A DNA stretch of 61,908 nucleotides from Desulfosudis oleivorans (GTDB taxonomy: Bacteria; Desulfobacterota; Desulfobacteria; Desulfobacterales; SURF-7): positions 1 to 61,908 of the forward strand of contig DYJD01000035.1 of NCBI GenBank assembly GCA_020723325.1, read 5' to 3'. The position numbers and the translations under genes were made by a program. Numbering within the stretch: position 1 is the first letter of the stretch; each line of letters opens with the position of its first letter. Below, one piece after another: positions 25,675 through 34,545 of the stretch. The notes beneath the pieces were generated by a model. The model made no database searches and had not been told where the DNA came from. It saw only the letters and a list, made by a program, of their open reading frames with translations.

Positions 25675-26600
25675 TCTTCTTCGCCGGGTGTATAGCAGTT
25701 CAACCCTTTTTGCTCCAAAAAGCGAGTGATGGCCTGTAAGGCCTCAGGGCTCGGTTCGGTGAATTCCGGGCCCGGCGCCAGACCCAGCCAGGCGCGTTTG
25801 GCATTGCCCAGACGATGGTAAGGCACTATGGTGATATGCTTAAGACCCAGGTCCATGAGAAAATCGGCCCAGGACCCTAGATTGTCCCAAGTGTCGGTAA
25901 TGCCGGGAATGATGGGCAAACGCGGCCAGACCAGCGGCCTTGATTTTTGGCCACCGGAGCGGGCCAGGGCCGCCAGGTTGGCCTTGATGCGCTGGTTGGA
26001 GCCGCCGCAATAGCGCTGATGGGTCTCGTCATCAAATAGTTTGATGTCGTACAGAATGAGGTCCATGGCCATGAGCAGGCGTTGCACCAGGGGGTCACCG
26101 TCCGTTGCCGTTTCCGTATCCAAGCTGAATTGGCCGCAGGTTTCCAGGGTCAGGTGCACGCCCTCGGCCTTGAGACGTTCGGCAATGTCCGCGGCAAAGG
26201 CGGCGGAAAGGGTGGCTTCTCCTCCGGAAAAGGTGACACCTCCGCCGGAATCCCGGAAATACGGATATTCCGGCCGCAATTCCTTCAGGATGGAGTCGGT
26301 GGAATGGAGCTCGCCAAAGCGTGACTGGGCCCCGCAAGGGCAGGCATGCACGCAGGTGAAACAGCGGCGGCATTGATCTTTTTTGCGGCGATCGGGCTGG
26401 AGCAGGACCCCGCCGGGACAGGCGGCAATGCAGGTCCGGCAGTTCATGCACAGGTGGGCCTTGAAGGCCGGTTCCGGGTCCATGCGCCAGGATTCCGGAT
26501 TCTGGCACCAGACACACCGCAGGGGGCAGCCTTTGAAAAAAATGAGACTGCGAATCCCCGGACCGTCTTGCAGACAGAAATGCTGAATGGAAAAAATCAC
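25662..26600 (-). CDS. Glycyl radical enzyme activating protein (radical SAM)
   Basis: This radical SAM enzyme generates the glycyl radical on its partner encoded just upstream. The SAM cluster motif is C25-x3-C29-x2-C32 in GCPLRCVWC, preceded by DGPGIR. An inserted two-cluster ferredoxin region follows (CMNCRTCIAACP and CRRCFTCVHACP), the arrangement of eliminase-type activases rather than the short PflA. GGxE-like FSGGEATL is present. I chose GTG 26600 because GAGGAG lies six bases before it and family members start close to the IFSIQ strand; ATG 26636, overlapping the enzyme gene, is the alternative. Confidence 0.92.
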   Translation of the reverse strand: MIFSIQHFCLQDGPGIRSLIFFKGCPLRCVWCQNPESWRMDPEPAFKAHLCMNCRTCIAACPGGVLLQPDRRKKDQCRRCFTCVHACPCGAQSRFGELHSTDSILKELRPEYPYFRDSGGGVTFSGGEATLSAAFAADIAERLKAEGVHLTLETCGQFSLDTETATDGDPLVQRLLMAMDLILYDIKLFDDETHQRYCGGSNQRIKANLAALARSGGQKSRPLVWPRLPIIPGITDTWDNLGSWADFLMDLGLKHITIVPYHRLGNAKRAWLGLAPGPEFTEPSPEALQAITRFLEQKGLNCYTPGEEEWRN

Positions 26601-26619
26601 GGCGGTCTCCTCATCCTTT

Positions 26620-29094
26620 TTACGATTCCATGCCATGGGAAGTTCTCTCAATGATCTCATCCTGAACCGCGGGCTGGAGGTCGTTGAAATAGGCGCAATA
26701 ACCGGCCACCCGCACCACAATCCCCGGATAGGCCTTGGGGTCTGATTTGGCGGCGCGCAGCATGGCCCCATCCAGCACATTGATTTGAACCTGCATGCCC
26801 CCTTGCCGGAAAAAGGAGGTGAGCAGGCTGCTCAACACCCGCGCGCCGCTTTTACCCTGCACGGTGCGGCGATCGAATTTCAAATTAAGGGCATGGCAGT
26901 TGGCCCATTTGCGGCTGTCAAGGGATGCGGCCGAGCGCAGGATGGCGGTGGGGCCCTGGCGGTCGGCCCCGTCCGCCGGGGAAAGACCGTTGGAAAGGCG
27001 TTTGCCGGCCCGGCGGCCGTTGGGCAGGGCGCCGGTGCGCCGCCCGAAACCGATGTGGCAGGTCATGGAATAAATGCCGGGCACATAGCGGCCTTTTCGG
27101 GAATTGAGGTGGGCCCGGACCGCATCGGCAAAGACATCTGCCGCCAGTTGGGTCATGGCATCCACCGCCGGAATGCCGTTGCCGTATTTGGGGAATTTGT
27201 GAACCAGTTCCTGTTGCAGCACCGCGTGGTCCCGGAAATCGTTTTTGAGAATCCGGACCAGCTCCGGCAGGGTATAGCGCCGGGTTTCAAACACCAATTG
27301 CCGCAAAGCATACAGGGCGTCGCCGGTGTCGGCCAGGCCGGTGACCTGAATGGAGGTGAGATCATAGCGCGCCCCGCCCCAGGTGACATCCCGGCCTTGG
27401 GCCAGGCAACCGTCGGTGAGCATGGAATTGATGGGGGTGGGCCGCCAAATGCGGTAGGTGGCTTCCAGCCAGCCGATGACCTTGACCATTTCCGCCACGG
27501 CATGTTCCACCTGCTGGCGAAAGGCGGCCGCCACATCATCAAAGGACCGCATCTGCTCCACTGCCGGTGTGGCCGCTCCCAGGCGGTTGTTGAAATGCTT
27601 CTCCCCGTAACAGACCCCTTGATTCAGGGCCAATTCCAGGCACAGGGGCAGATTGAACAGGGCCGCGTCCGAGGAATTGTAGGTTCTTCCCTGGCTGGCC
27701 ATTTCCACACAACCGATCACCGCATAATCCCGGGCATGGGTCGTGGTCATTCCGGCGTTTTCCAGGGCCGGCACCACGGCCGTGTCGCCGAAAAAGGAGG
27801 GCTTGCCGCATCCCAGTTGAAGGACTTCCACGGCTTTTTCCAGAAACCAGGCCGGCGTGGCCGGATGCACCCGCACATGCAGGGCCGGCTCACGGGTGGC
27901 GATCTGGGCATAGGCCTCCAGGATGAGGCCGGACAAGGCATTGGTGACATCGTTACCGTCGGCGTCGGTGCCGCCCACGGTGATGCCCTGGGCCACCCCG
28001 TTGCCGCTGAAATACTGATCGATCCGTTCCGAATAGATGGGCATGGTCTCGCAGGTTTTGAGCTGGAAGCTTGCCGTGATTTCAGCCGCTGTTGCCGGTG
28101 TCAAGCGGCCCTGGGCCTGGTCTTCGCAATAAAGGGGCCAAAGGATCTGATCCAAACGGCCAAAGGACATGCCCTGCTCAAAGTCCTCCTGGTTCAGGGC
28201 CACATGCACCAGCCAGCAGGATTGGAGACCTTCCAGAAAGGTGCGGGCCGGTTCATAGGGCACCCGCCGGCAGGCGGCGGCCGCGGTCAACAATTCCTGC
28301 CTGCGTGGGTCGGCGAGAGCAGGATCGGCCGCTTGTTTTTCAGCGGTGCGGGCCAGGTTGGCCGCCATTTTGCGAATGCCTTCGATGGTGATGCGGATGG
28401 CGCGGTAAAAAGCGCGTTGATCTTCATCCAGGCTCTTACCGTTCTGAAGGCGGCAGTTTTCCAGGCAGTTCGCGGCCCAGGCATCCATCCATTTCAGGCC
28501 CCGGTGCACCAGCCCATGGTAATCCGCCACCTGATGGCCGATGCCGGCTTCCTCGGTGATGAAATAACGTTTGGCACTGAAAAAATCCAGGAAGTGCCCG
28601 AAACGTCCGGGCTTGAGCAAGGCCCGGGCCCCCATGGAGTCCCGGCAGGTGGTGAGGCCGATCAGGGCCAGATCCAGCTTTTCCTTTCCGGTCAGTTTCA
28701 AGGGGATAGTCCGTTTTTCCAGGCGAAAAAGATCTTCGAGGATATTGATGGAACCGCCTTCCGGATAGTAATTGGCGGCGATTCGTTTGGAAGTCATGTT
28801 GCCGATGATCAGCTCATCCGGATAAATCCGCGGGGTGCGTTGGGAGAGCACAAAGGCCAGGGCCAGGGCCCGTCTCACCAGGGGGTGCTCCTTGCGGGCC
28901 GCGCGTCCGGCCGCCGATCTTTGGAAACGGGCCAGCAATTTGGGTCGCTCCAGGCAGATGGAGTAAGGCGCGGCAAAAAGCGCGGCCTTGATGCGGGTGA
29001 TGCGCGCGGAGGGAATACGCAGATCCGCCGCGCATTCTGTTTCCGCTACAGCCTGGGAATATGCTGGGGAAACTTTCTGGTATAAGGAGTTCAT
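26620..29094 (-). CDS. Glycyl radical enzyme of eliminase/decarboxylase type, substrate unassigned
   Basis: The 824-residue protein has the C-terminal glycyl radical motif RVAGY (G798) and an active-site Cys-Glu pair, C462 and E464 in GCVE. The GCVE pair is found in glycerol and diol dehydratases, choline and isethionate lyases and arylacetate decarboxylases, and separates it from pyruvate formate-lyase, which has two adjacent cysteines. The next residue is Met (GCVEMASQG), whereas the characterised eliminases I recall usually have Pro. No microcompartment shell gene is near. ATG 29094 follows AGGAGG. The neighbours suggest uptake of its substrate by the SpmA-SpmB-like protein. Confidence 0.92.
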   Translation of the reverse strand: MNSLYQKVSPAYSQAVAETECAADLRIPSARITRIKAALFAAPYSICLERPKLLARFQRSAAGRAARKEHPLVRRALALAFVLSQRTPRIYPDELIIGNMTSKRIAANYYPEGGSINILEDLFRLEKRTIPLKLTGKEKLDLALIGLTTCRDSMGARALLKPGRFGHFLDFFSAKRYFITEEAGIGHQVADYHGLVHRGLKWMDAWAANCLENCRLQNGKSLDEDQRAFYRAIRITIEGIRKMAANLARTAEKQAADPALADPRRQELLTAAAACRRVPYEPARTFLEGLQSCWLVHVALNQEDFEQGMSFGRLDQILWPLYCEDQAQGRLTPATAAEITASFQLKTCETMPIYSERIDQYFSGNGVAQGITVGGTDADGNDVTNALSGLILEAYAQIATREPALHVRVHPATPAWFLEKAVEVLQLGCGKPSFFGDTAVVPALENAGMTTTHARDYAVIGCVEMASQGRTYNSSDAALFNLPLCLELALNQGVCYGEKHFNNRLGAATPAVEQMRSFDDVAAAFRQQVEHAVAEMVKVIGWLEATYRIWRPTPINSMLTDGCLAQGRDVTWGGARYDLTSIQVTGLADTGDALYALRQLVFETRRYTLPELVRILKNDFRDHAVLQQELVHKFPKYGNGIPAVDAMTQLAADVFADAVRAHLNSRKGRYVPGIYSMTCHIGFGRRTGALPNGRRAGKRLSNGLSPADGADRQGPTAILRSAASLDSRKWANCHALNLKFDRRTVQGKSGARVLSSLLTSFFRQGGMQVQINVLDGAMLRAAKSDPKAYPGIVVRVAGYCAYFNDLQPAVQDEIIERTSHGMES

Positions 29095-29239
29095 CTGATC
29101 CTCCTTTTCCCTGGTCAGGAAATTCGGGCCTTGAAAACAGTTCCGGGCGACAAGACGGCAATCAACCCCTTCATTCAAATCAGATTCGGCGGTCTATGTC
29201 AATTATCTTTCTAAACAACCCACTGAAATCATAAAATAC

Positions 29240-30529
29240 TCAGGGCTTAAAAAGATACAAACAGGCTGCCACCGCCCCCATGATCCCGAACAGGTCGGCG
29301 GTAAGACCGGCGGCCAGGCTGTGGCGCATGCGGCGCACCTGGACCGCGCCGAAATAAACCGCCAGCACATAAAAGGTGGTCTCTGTGCAGCCTTGCAGGG
29401 TGCAGACCAGGTAACCGGTATAGCTGTCCGGGCCGATGGCCGGGTCCTTGATGAGGGCGGCCATGATCCCGTAAGCGCCGGAGCCGGACAAAGGGCGCAT
29501 CAAAGCCATGGGCAAGGCCTCGGCGGGCATTCCCAAGGGGGCCGTGTATTTGCCTAGGAAACCGACGATAATATCCATAGCACCGCTGGCCCGCAGCATG
29601 CCCACGGCAGTCAGAATCACAACCAGATAGGGGATGATGCGCAGGGCCACCTGAAAGCCCTCCTTGCCGCCTTCCACCAGGGCTTCATAAACCTTCACCC
29701 CCCGGATCAGGCCGAAAATCAGGAAAAAGCACAGAAGACCGGGGATGACCCAGGGAGAAATCAGATTTCCGTACAACACCGTGAGGGGCACCAGGGCCAG
29801 CAGGAGGCCCAGGGCCAGCAGGCTGACCCAATAGGGGTAGGACTTGTCATCCATGGTTTCAGGTGCGGGATCGGCCGGAATATCTGTCTGTGTCGTGGTC
29901 GGATCATCTCCTGGGCCCTCCACCTTTGACCAGCGGCTGAAAATTTTGGCGGCAATGATGGCTACGGTGGTGGAACAGAGGGTGGCGAACAAGGTGGTGG
30001 GAAGAATGGCGGCCGGATCAGCGGAACCGGCCGCGGCCCGCAGGGCGATGACGCCGGTGGGCAGGAGGGTCACCGAGGAAGTATTGATGGCCAGGAAGAG
30101 TGCCATGGCGTTTGTGGCCGTGCCTTTGCAGGGATTGAGCTTGTCCAGTTCCTGCATGGCCCGGATACCGAAAGGGGTGGCGGCGTTGCCCAGGCCCAGG
30201 ACATTGGCGGAAAGGTTGAGAATCATGGCGCCCATGGCCGGATGCTCCGGGGGCACGTCCGGGAAAAGCCGCACCATCAGCGGCCGGATCAGGCGGGCCA
30301 TGATGGTGAGCAGGCCGCCTGCTTCCGCCACCTTCATCATGCCCAGAAAAAGGGTCATGACCCCCACCAGGCCGATGGCCAGATCCACCGCGCCCTTGGC
30401 GGATTCCACCATGGCTGCGGAGAGCAGATCCATGGGTGAACTCTGGCCATTGACCGGCGTCCCTGTAAGTTGCCGAAAGCCGGCAAAGCCGAAACTGATT
30501 CCAATGATGAGCAGGATGATGATGTTCAT
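29240..30529 (-). CDS. SpmA-SpmB fusion, nucleoside-recognition (Gate) domain membrane protein
   Basis: The 429-residue protein joins two Gate-domain halves that in spore formers are separate SpmA and SpmB proteins. It has many membrane helices, GNAATPFGIRAM with NTSSVTLLPTG in the first half, and SGSGAYGIMAA plus LQGCTETTFYVLAVYFG in the second. Such fusions are common in non-sporulating bacteria; the transported compound is unknown. It overlaps the upstream STAS-like gene by ATGA and is followed, 145 bases on, by the glycyl radical enzyme gene, so a role in moving substrate or product is a reasonable inference. Confidence 0.88.
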   Translation of the reverse strand: MNIIILLIIGISFGFAGFRQLTGTPVNGQSSPMDLLSAAMVESAKGAVDLAIGLVGVMTLFLGMMKVAEAGGLLTIMARLIRPLMVRLFPDVPPEHPAMGAMILNLSANVLGLGNAATPFGIRAMQELDKLNPCKGTATNAMALFLAINTSSVTLLPTGVIALRAAAGSADPAAILPTTLFATLCSTTVAIIAAKIFSRWSKVEGPGDDPTTTQTDIPADPAPETMDDKSYPYWVSLLALGLLLALVPLTVLYGNLISPWVIPGLLCFFLIFGLIRGVKVYEALVEGGKEGFQVALRIIPYLVVILTAVGMLRASGAMDIIVGFLGKYTAPLGMPAEALPMALMRPLSGSGAYGIMAALIKDPAIGPDSYTGYLVCTLQGCTETTFYVLAVYFGAVQVRRMRHSLAAGLTADLFGIMGAVAACLYLFKP

Positions 30530-30894
30530 TTTTCTTTATCCAGTATCTCTTCCGCTATTTTCATACTTGTGGTCGTGTAGGCCGAATACCCTACTTTCAG
30601 GGTACTGATGTTTTCAAACTGAAGTTCGATTTCTTCCGCTCCTGGAGTTACTATCCGGACGACTTTCCGCATACCGGAGTTTGCCAATAGTTTTTGAATA
30701 CTATAAATAAGCTGGTCAACCCGGCCTATTGGTTTCTTTTGCCGTCGCAGATCGGTTATACAGGTGAAGCCCGGTTTGAGTTGCTTGCATTCGCTTTCAA
30801 GCCGCTCGTATAGTTCTTTGGCTTCTTGGCGATACACTTCGCTTAAAGTCAAATATAACCGATTTTTTTCTGGATCGATGCGGACTTGATACAT
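30526..30894 (-). CDS. Small STAS/SpoIIAA-like protein
   Basis: The 122-residue protein shows the alternating strand-helix pattern of STAS or SpoIIAA-like domains: MYQVRIDPEKNRLYLTLSE, a long helix, GFTCITDLR, another helix, then VVRIVTPGAEEI. These domains often serve as anti-anti-sigma factors or bind lipids and nucleotides; no phospho-Ser motif (DSSG) is visible. AAAGGAG lies before the ATG. The gene overlaps the SpmA-SpmB gene by four bases, so translational coupling suggests it regulates or accompanies that membrane protein. Confidence 0.75.
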   Translation of the reverse strand: MYQVRIDPEKNRLYLTLSEVYRQEAKELYERLESECKQLKPGFTCITDLRRQKKPIGRVDQLIYSIQKLLANSGMRKVVRIVTPGAEEIELQFENISTLKVGYSAYTTTSMKIAEEILDKEK

Positions 30895-30934
30895 GTAGTC
30901 ATCTCCTTTCTGTATGCATCAAGAAAAAACAATG

Positions 30935-31738
30935 TTATGCGCCATGGCGCCGGGCGATTTTTTGAAACATCTGGGAAAGACCGGCGGCCAGGGAAAATAT
31001 CCCTTCCACACCGAGATTGTCGCCAGCGCTTTCATCAAAAAAGAGGTTCAAACTGGAACCCAGACCTTCGGCTGGCCGCCAGTAGCAAACCATGATGGGA
31101 ACCTTGGGCAAAGGCTGGAGCACCACCGAGATGTCGGATTCGAATTGTTCCGCCACTTTTTTCCCGCCGAAGAGATGCACCATGTCGTCGAATAGATCAG
31201 TGTAGGTGTCGGCCACCTGCTTCATGGGTTCTTCGCAGCGCTTCTGAAAAAGCCCGTAGCGTTCCCGGCCGTTTTTCAGGTCCCGGAAGGAGACCCAGCG
31301 GCCGGAAAGCGGTTTGCCTTTGCCGAATAAAAGATAACTTGCAAAAGGACCGGCCACCCATGGGTTGACATGGATATCCGAAGATAGATTGCCTTGGGAA
31401 TCCACACTGAAGTCCTTGCCGAGAATTTTCAGGGTCAAGCGCCCCTGGCCCCAATGCCCCCCTGATCTTAAGGCTGCTTCGGCAAGATCCAGACCTGTCA
31501 GGGCCGCCTTGATTTGGGTCAGTTGATCTGCCGGATTGGGCGCCACAGAGCGGTCGGATTTCATTGATTCTGAAAAGTATTCCACCATTTCCGGATTCAG
31601 CTTGGGGCATTCCGCGGCTTTGCGCTGCCCTTGGAAAACAGCGCCGGCAAAGGCCAGGCAGGTCTTCTCGCCGCATTCCCGGCAATTGGATTTGTCCAGA
31701 TATTTGAAAACCTCCATGGCGTTTTTGGGTTGGGGCAT
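30935..31738 (-). CDS. Fe-S cluster plus DUF3786 protein
   Basis: The 267-residue protein begins with a four-cysteine cluster motif of the corrinoid/acetyl-CoA-synthase type (CRECGEKTCLAFA with a later Cys in AAECPKL), which holds a 4Fe-4S cluster. The rest (about residue 75 onward) resembles DUF3786, seen mainly in strict anaerobes; FASYLLFGKG and PVMVCYWRP-like segments are typical, here as VPIMVCYWRPAE. Function is not established. ATG 31738 has AAGGAG upstream; a TTG 24 bases earlier does not. It precedes the STAS-like gene by 40 bases and may open the minus-strand operon. Confidence 0.83.
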   Translation of the reverse strand: MPQPKNAMEVFKYLDKSNCRECGEKTCLAFAGAVFQGQRKAAECPKLNPEMVEYFSESMKSDRSVAPNPADQLTQIKAALTGLDLAEAALRSGGHWGQGRLTLKILGKDFSVDSQGNLSSDIHVNPWVAGPFASYLLFGKGKPLSGRWVSFRDLKNGRERYGLFQKRCEEPMKQVADTYTDLFDDMVHLFGGKKVAEQFESDISVVLQPLPKVPIMVCYWRPAEGLGSSLNLFFDESAGDNLGVEGIFSLAAGLSQMFQKIARRHGA

Positions 31739-31910
31739 GCCGGCACACTCCTTAGATTTCAAAAGAAATGCTTATATCCGGTGCTACCAATGCTGAGTGC
31801 CATTGTCAAGCCGTGATGTAACGCCGGATAAAACTATTGTTTTTAGAATATTCTTGGGCTATCGCTGTTTCAAATTGATCGCAACGAGTTTTTTGAGAAA
31901 GGAGGACTTC

Positions 31911-32372
31911 ATGCCGATTTATCTTGTCCAGCACGGCTTGAGTTTGCCCAAAGAACAAGCTCCGGATCCGGGGTTGTCGGAAAAGGGCGCGGCCGATACC
32001 CGGCGCATTGCGGGTGTGGCCAAAGGTTACAACGTTCATGTGGATGTGATCTATCACAGCGGCAAGCGGCGCGCTCTGGAAACCGCCAAGATTTTCGCGG
32101 AATTCCTGAATCCGCAGAAAGGGCTTCAGCCCATGGCCGGCATTGATCCTTTGGATGATGTGAAGGTTTTTGCCGTTCAATTGGAGGGCCTGGGTAATGC
32201 CATGTTTGTGGGGCATCTGCCCTTTATGTCGCGCCTGACCGCGTTTCTGATCACCGGCCAGACGGAAGGACCGGTTTTCAAATTCCAAAACAGCGGGATT
32301 GTATGTCTGGCCAAGGAGCCGGAAGCCGGGAATTGGGTCATTTGCTGGACCCTGATGCCCAATATCGGCTAG
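31911..32372 (+). CDS. sixA: SixA-like phosphohistidine phosphatase, QHG variant
   Basis: The 153-residue protein is a small histidine-phosphatase-superfamily member like SixA, which removes phosphate from phosphohistidine. The catalytic His is in YLVQHGLSL, where the usual Arg of the RHG motif is Gln. Other active-site parts remain: the SGKRRALETA segment and the second His in FVGHLPFMSRL. Some SixA homologues carry the same Gln, so it may still be active. AGGAGG lies five bases before ATG 31911; an upstream in-frame ATG is less likely. It is followed 33 bases later by the four-helix-bundle gene. Confidence 0.82.
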   Translation: MPIYLVQHGLSLPKEQAPDPGLSEKGAADTRRIAGVAKGYNVHVDVIYHSGKRRALETAKIFAEFLNPQKGLQPMAGIDPLDDVKVFAVQLEGLGNAMFVGHLPFMSRLTAFLITGQTEGPVFKFQNSGIVCLAKEPEAGNWVICWTLMPNIG

Positions 32373-32405
32373 ACGGTAGTTGATATCCAGCCAGGGGAGG
32401 CGGAT

Positions 32406-33092
32406 ATGACCCGGGAAACCTTGATTCCAAAGCACGGCGGCTTTCGCAAGCTCAAGACTTTTCAAATTGCCCAATTGATTTATGACCTGACAGTGCGCTT
32501 TTGTGAGCAGTACATCGACAAGCGCAGCCGTACCCGGGACCAGATGGTGCAGGCGGCCCGCAGCGGGGTGCAGAATATTGCCGAGGGCAGCCAGGCCTCG
32601 GCCACTTCCAAGAAGACCGAATTGAAACTTACCAACGTGGCCCGGGCCAGCCTGGAGGAACTGCGCCTGGATTATGAAGACTTTCTGCGCCAGCGGGGGG
32701 CGCCCCAATGGACCAAGGATCATCCGGCCCTGGTGCGCTTCCGGGAAAGGCGCTGCGCGACTTTGGAGGATGTTCGGGATTGGGTGGCGGCTGAGAGGGC
32801 GGTGGGGACGGACACGGACAAACACGGACAGGCACGGACGAACACGGACAAGGCGGAGAAGAGGGCTTTGTCCGTGTCCGTCCACCAGGGTCCGTGTTCG
32901 TCCGTGTCCGCTCAATCCTCATCTTCTTCCACCCTGGCGGCCAACGCCGCCCTATCCCTGTTGAATCTTTGCTGCTATTTATTGGACCGACAGATCACCG
33001 CCCTGGCAAAGGCGTTTGCGGAAAAGGGCGGCTTCAGTGAAAGGCTGTATCGGGTGCGTACCGCCAACCGCAAAATGGGGAAATCCGGTTAG
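32406..33092 (+). CDS. Four-helix-bundle protein (S23/avd-like) with a repeat-encoded linker
   Basis: The 228-residue protein has the four-helix-bundle family pattern: KLKTFQIAQLIYDLTVRFCE, the signature DQMVQAARSGVQNIAEGS and KKTELKLTNVARASLEELR, with a final helix near 180-205 that completes the bundle. Relatives occur in 23S rRNA intervening sequences and as diversity-element accessory proteins, and bind nucleic acid. Residues of about 133-177 (TDTDKHGQARTNTDK and SSVSAQSSSSS) are low-complexity and encoded by an inverted repeat, so the linker looks like an in-frame insertion. A GGGAGG site precedes the ATG. Confidence 0.82.
   Translation: MTRETLIPKHGGFRKLKTFQIAQLIYDLTVRFCEQYIDKRSRTRDQMVQAARSGVQNIAEGSQASATSKKTELKLTNVARASLEELRLDYEDFLRQRGAPQWTKDHPALVRFRERRCATLEDVRDWVAAERAVGTDTDKHGQARTNTDKAEKRALSVSVHQGPCSSVSAQSSSSSTLAANAALSLLNLCCYLLDRQITALAKAFAEKGGFSERLYRVRTANRKMGKSG
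32806..32911. repeat. Inverted repeat of ACGGACA units inside a coding sequence
   Basis: GGACGGACACGGACAAA at 32806-32822 is exactly complementary to 32867-32883, and a second 17-base match (CACGGACGAACACGGAC) is nested between 32833 and 32907. The repeat stays in frame and encodes the low-complexity linker of the four-helix-bundle protein. It can form a strong hairpin in DNA or mRNA. Confidence 0.85.
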
Positions 33093-33102
33093 GAGTGGAT
33101 TT

Positions 33103-34545
33103 CTAACCCAGCATCTTTTCCAGTGTTGCCAGGAACCAGGAAGGCCAGACACCCAGCCACAGGACCAGGGTAGACAGGAAGGTCAAGGTAAGAACCACCG
33201 GGGCTGAAAGGGCCGGCAGGGCCGGGCTGGGGACCAGCCCCTCGTCCAAGGAAGGTGAAAACATGGCGATGATGACCCGCAGGTAGTAGAACAACCCCAC
33301 CCCGCTGAAGACTACCAGGATTATCACCAGAAACCAGTGGGCGTTTTCAACGCCGGCGCTCACCACATAAAATTTGCCGATGAATCCGGCCGTGAGGGGG
33401 ATTCCGGCCAGGGACAGCAGCATGGTGGTGAAAACCCCGGTGAGCAGGGGGCGGCGAAAAAAGAGCCCTTGGAGGTCTTGGCAGGTATCCGCATCCCGTT
33501 CTTTGGAGGACAGGATCGCGATTATCCCGAAGCAGCCCAGGATGCTGACAACGTAAACCGTGAGGTAGAAGGTCATGACCACGGCGGCCTTTTGTCCGCT
33601 GAAAAGCAAGGCCGCCAGCAAATAGCCCATATGGGCGATGGAGGAATAGGCCAGCAAACGTTTGACATTGGTCTGGAGCAGGGCCAGCAGATTTCCGGCT
33701 GCCATGGAGGCCGCGGCCATGGCGGTGAAAAACAGATACAGGGCCGGCCAATGGGGCAGGTCCGTGGGGGTGAACAGGCGTACCAATAGGGCGGCCATGG
33801 CGCCCTTGGAGACGGTGGCCACAAAGGCCGTCACCGGCGCCGGCGCCCCTTGATAAATATCCGGAGTCCACATGTGAAAAGGGGTGAGGGCCAGCTTGAA
33901 ACCTACCGCCACCACCAGAAACCCCAGGCCGGCGAGAAGGATCAGGGCGGGCCTGCCGCTTGGTTCGGCCTTAAGCAAGGCGCCGAGCTGTTGGAAATCC
34001 AGGGCGCCGGTGTGGGCATAGATCAGGGCCGCGCCGAAGAGCAGAAAGGCTGCGGAAACCGCGGCCAGCACTAGATATTTGATCCCGGCTTCAATGCTGA
34101 TGTTGCGGTCACGGGTGTAGGCGATGAGGGCATATAGCGAGACACTCAGGATCTCCAGCCCCAGAAAGAGGGCGGCCACATGCCGCGCGCAAACCAGAAT
34201 CACCGCCCCCAGGGCGGCCAGCAGGAGTAGAAGATAGGCCTCCTCGGGCAGATCATCCTTTTGACTGAAATAATCATAGGAAAGCACGATTACGACTGCG
34301 GTGGCGGCCAGTATCAGGCCGGTGTAGAAAAGGGCGAAGTGGTCCATGATCAACAAAGGCGTCACGGTCCGGGGGGTATAACGGGCCATAAGGGGCAGGG
34401 CCGTTAGGGCCGCGCCGAGGCCGGTCAGGCTGAGGCCCATGGCAGACAGGTGATTGCGACGCAGGGCGATGGCCAGCATCACTGCCGCGGCAGAGAGCGC
34501 CAGGATCAACAGGGGCGCGAGGGCGATGAAATCAGGGCGATGCAT
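33103..34545 (-). CDS. nuoN: NADH-quinone oxidoreductase subunit N
   Basis: The 480-residue, very hydrophobic protein is one of the three antiporter-like subunits of the complex I membrane arm. It contains the family signatures GLEILSVSLYALIAY, FKLALTPFHMWTPDIYQGAP and SKGAMAALLVRLF, with the conserved Lys and His-bearing broken helices. It contributes a proton channel next to NuoM. It is the last gene of the operon and overlaps the nuoM gene by 14 bases. Confidence 0.96.
   Translation of the reverse strand: MHRPDFIALAPLLILALSAAAVMLAIALRRNHLSAMGLSLTGLGAALTALPLMARYTPRTVTPLLIMDHFALFYTGLILAATAVVIVLSYDYFSQKDDLPEEAYLLLLLAALGAVILVCARHVAALFLGLEILSVSLYALIAYTRDRNISIEAGIKYLVLAAVSAAFLLFGAALIYAHTGALDFQQLGALLKAEPSGRPALILLAGLGFLVVAVGFKLALTPFHMWTPDIYQGAPAPVTAFVATVSKGAMAALLVRLFTPTDLPHWPALYLFFTAMAAASMAAGNLLALLQTNVKRLLAYSSIAHMGYLLAALLFSGQKAAVVMTFYLTVYVVSILGCFGIIAILSSKERDADTCQDLQGLFFRRPLLTGVFTTMLLSLAGIPLTAGFIGKFYVVSAGVENAHWFLVIILVVFSGVGLFYYLRVIIAMFSPSLDEGLVPSPALPALSAPVVLTLTFLSTLVLWLGVWPSWFLATLEKMLG

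Noticed and set aside
26785-29085. Long open frame (766 codons) antisense to the glycyl radical enzyme gene
   Set aside because: His- and Gly-rich composition typical of an antisense shadow in GC-rich DNA; no motif or ribosome site.
32406-33092. Four-helix-bundle gene considered as part of a diversity-generating retroelement
   Set aside because: No reverse transcriptase, template repeat or variable repeat target was found nearby.
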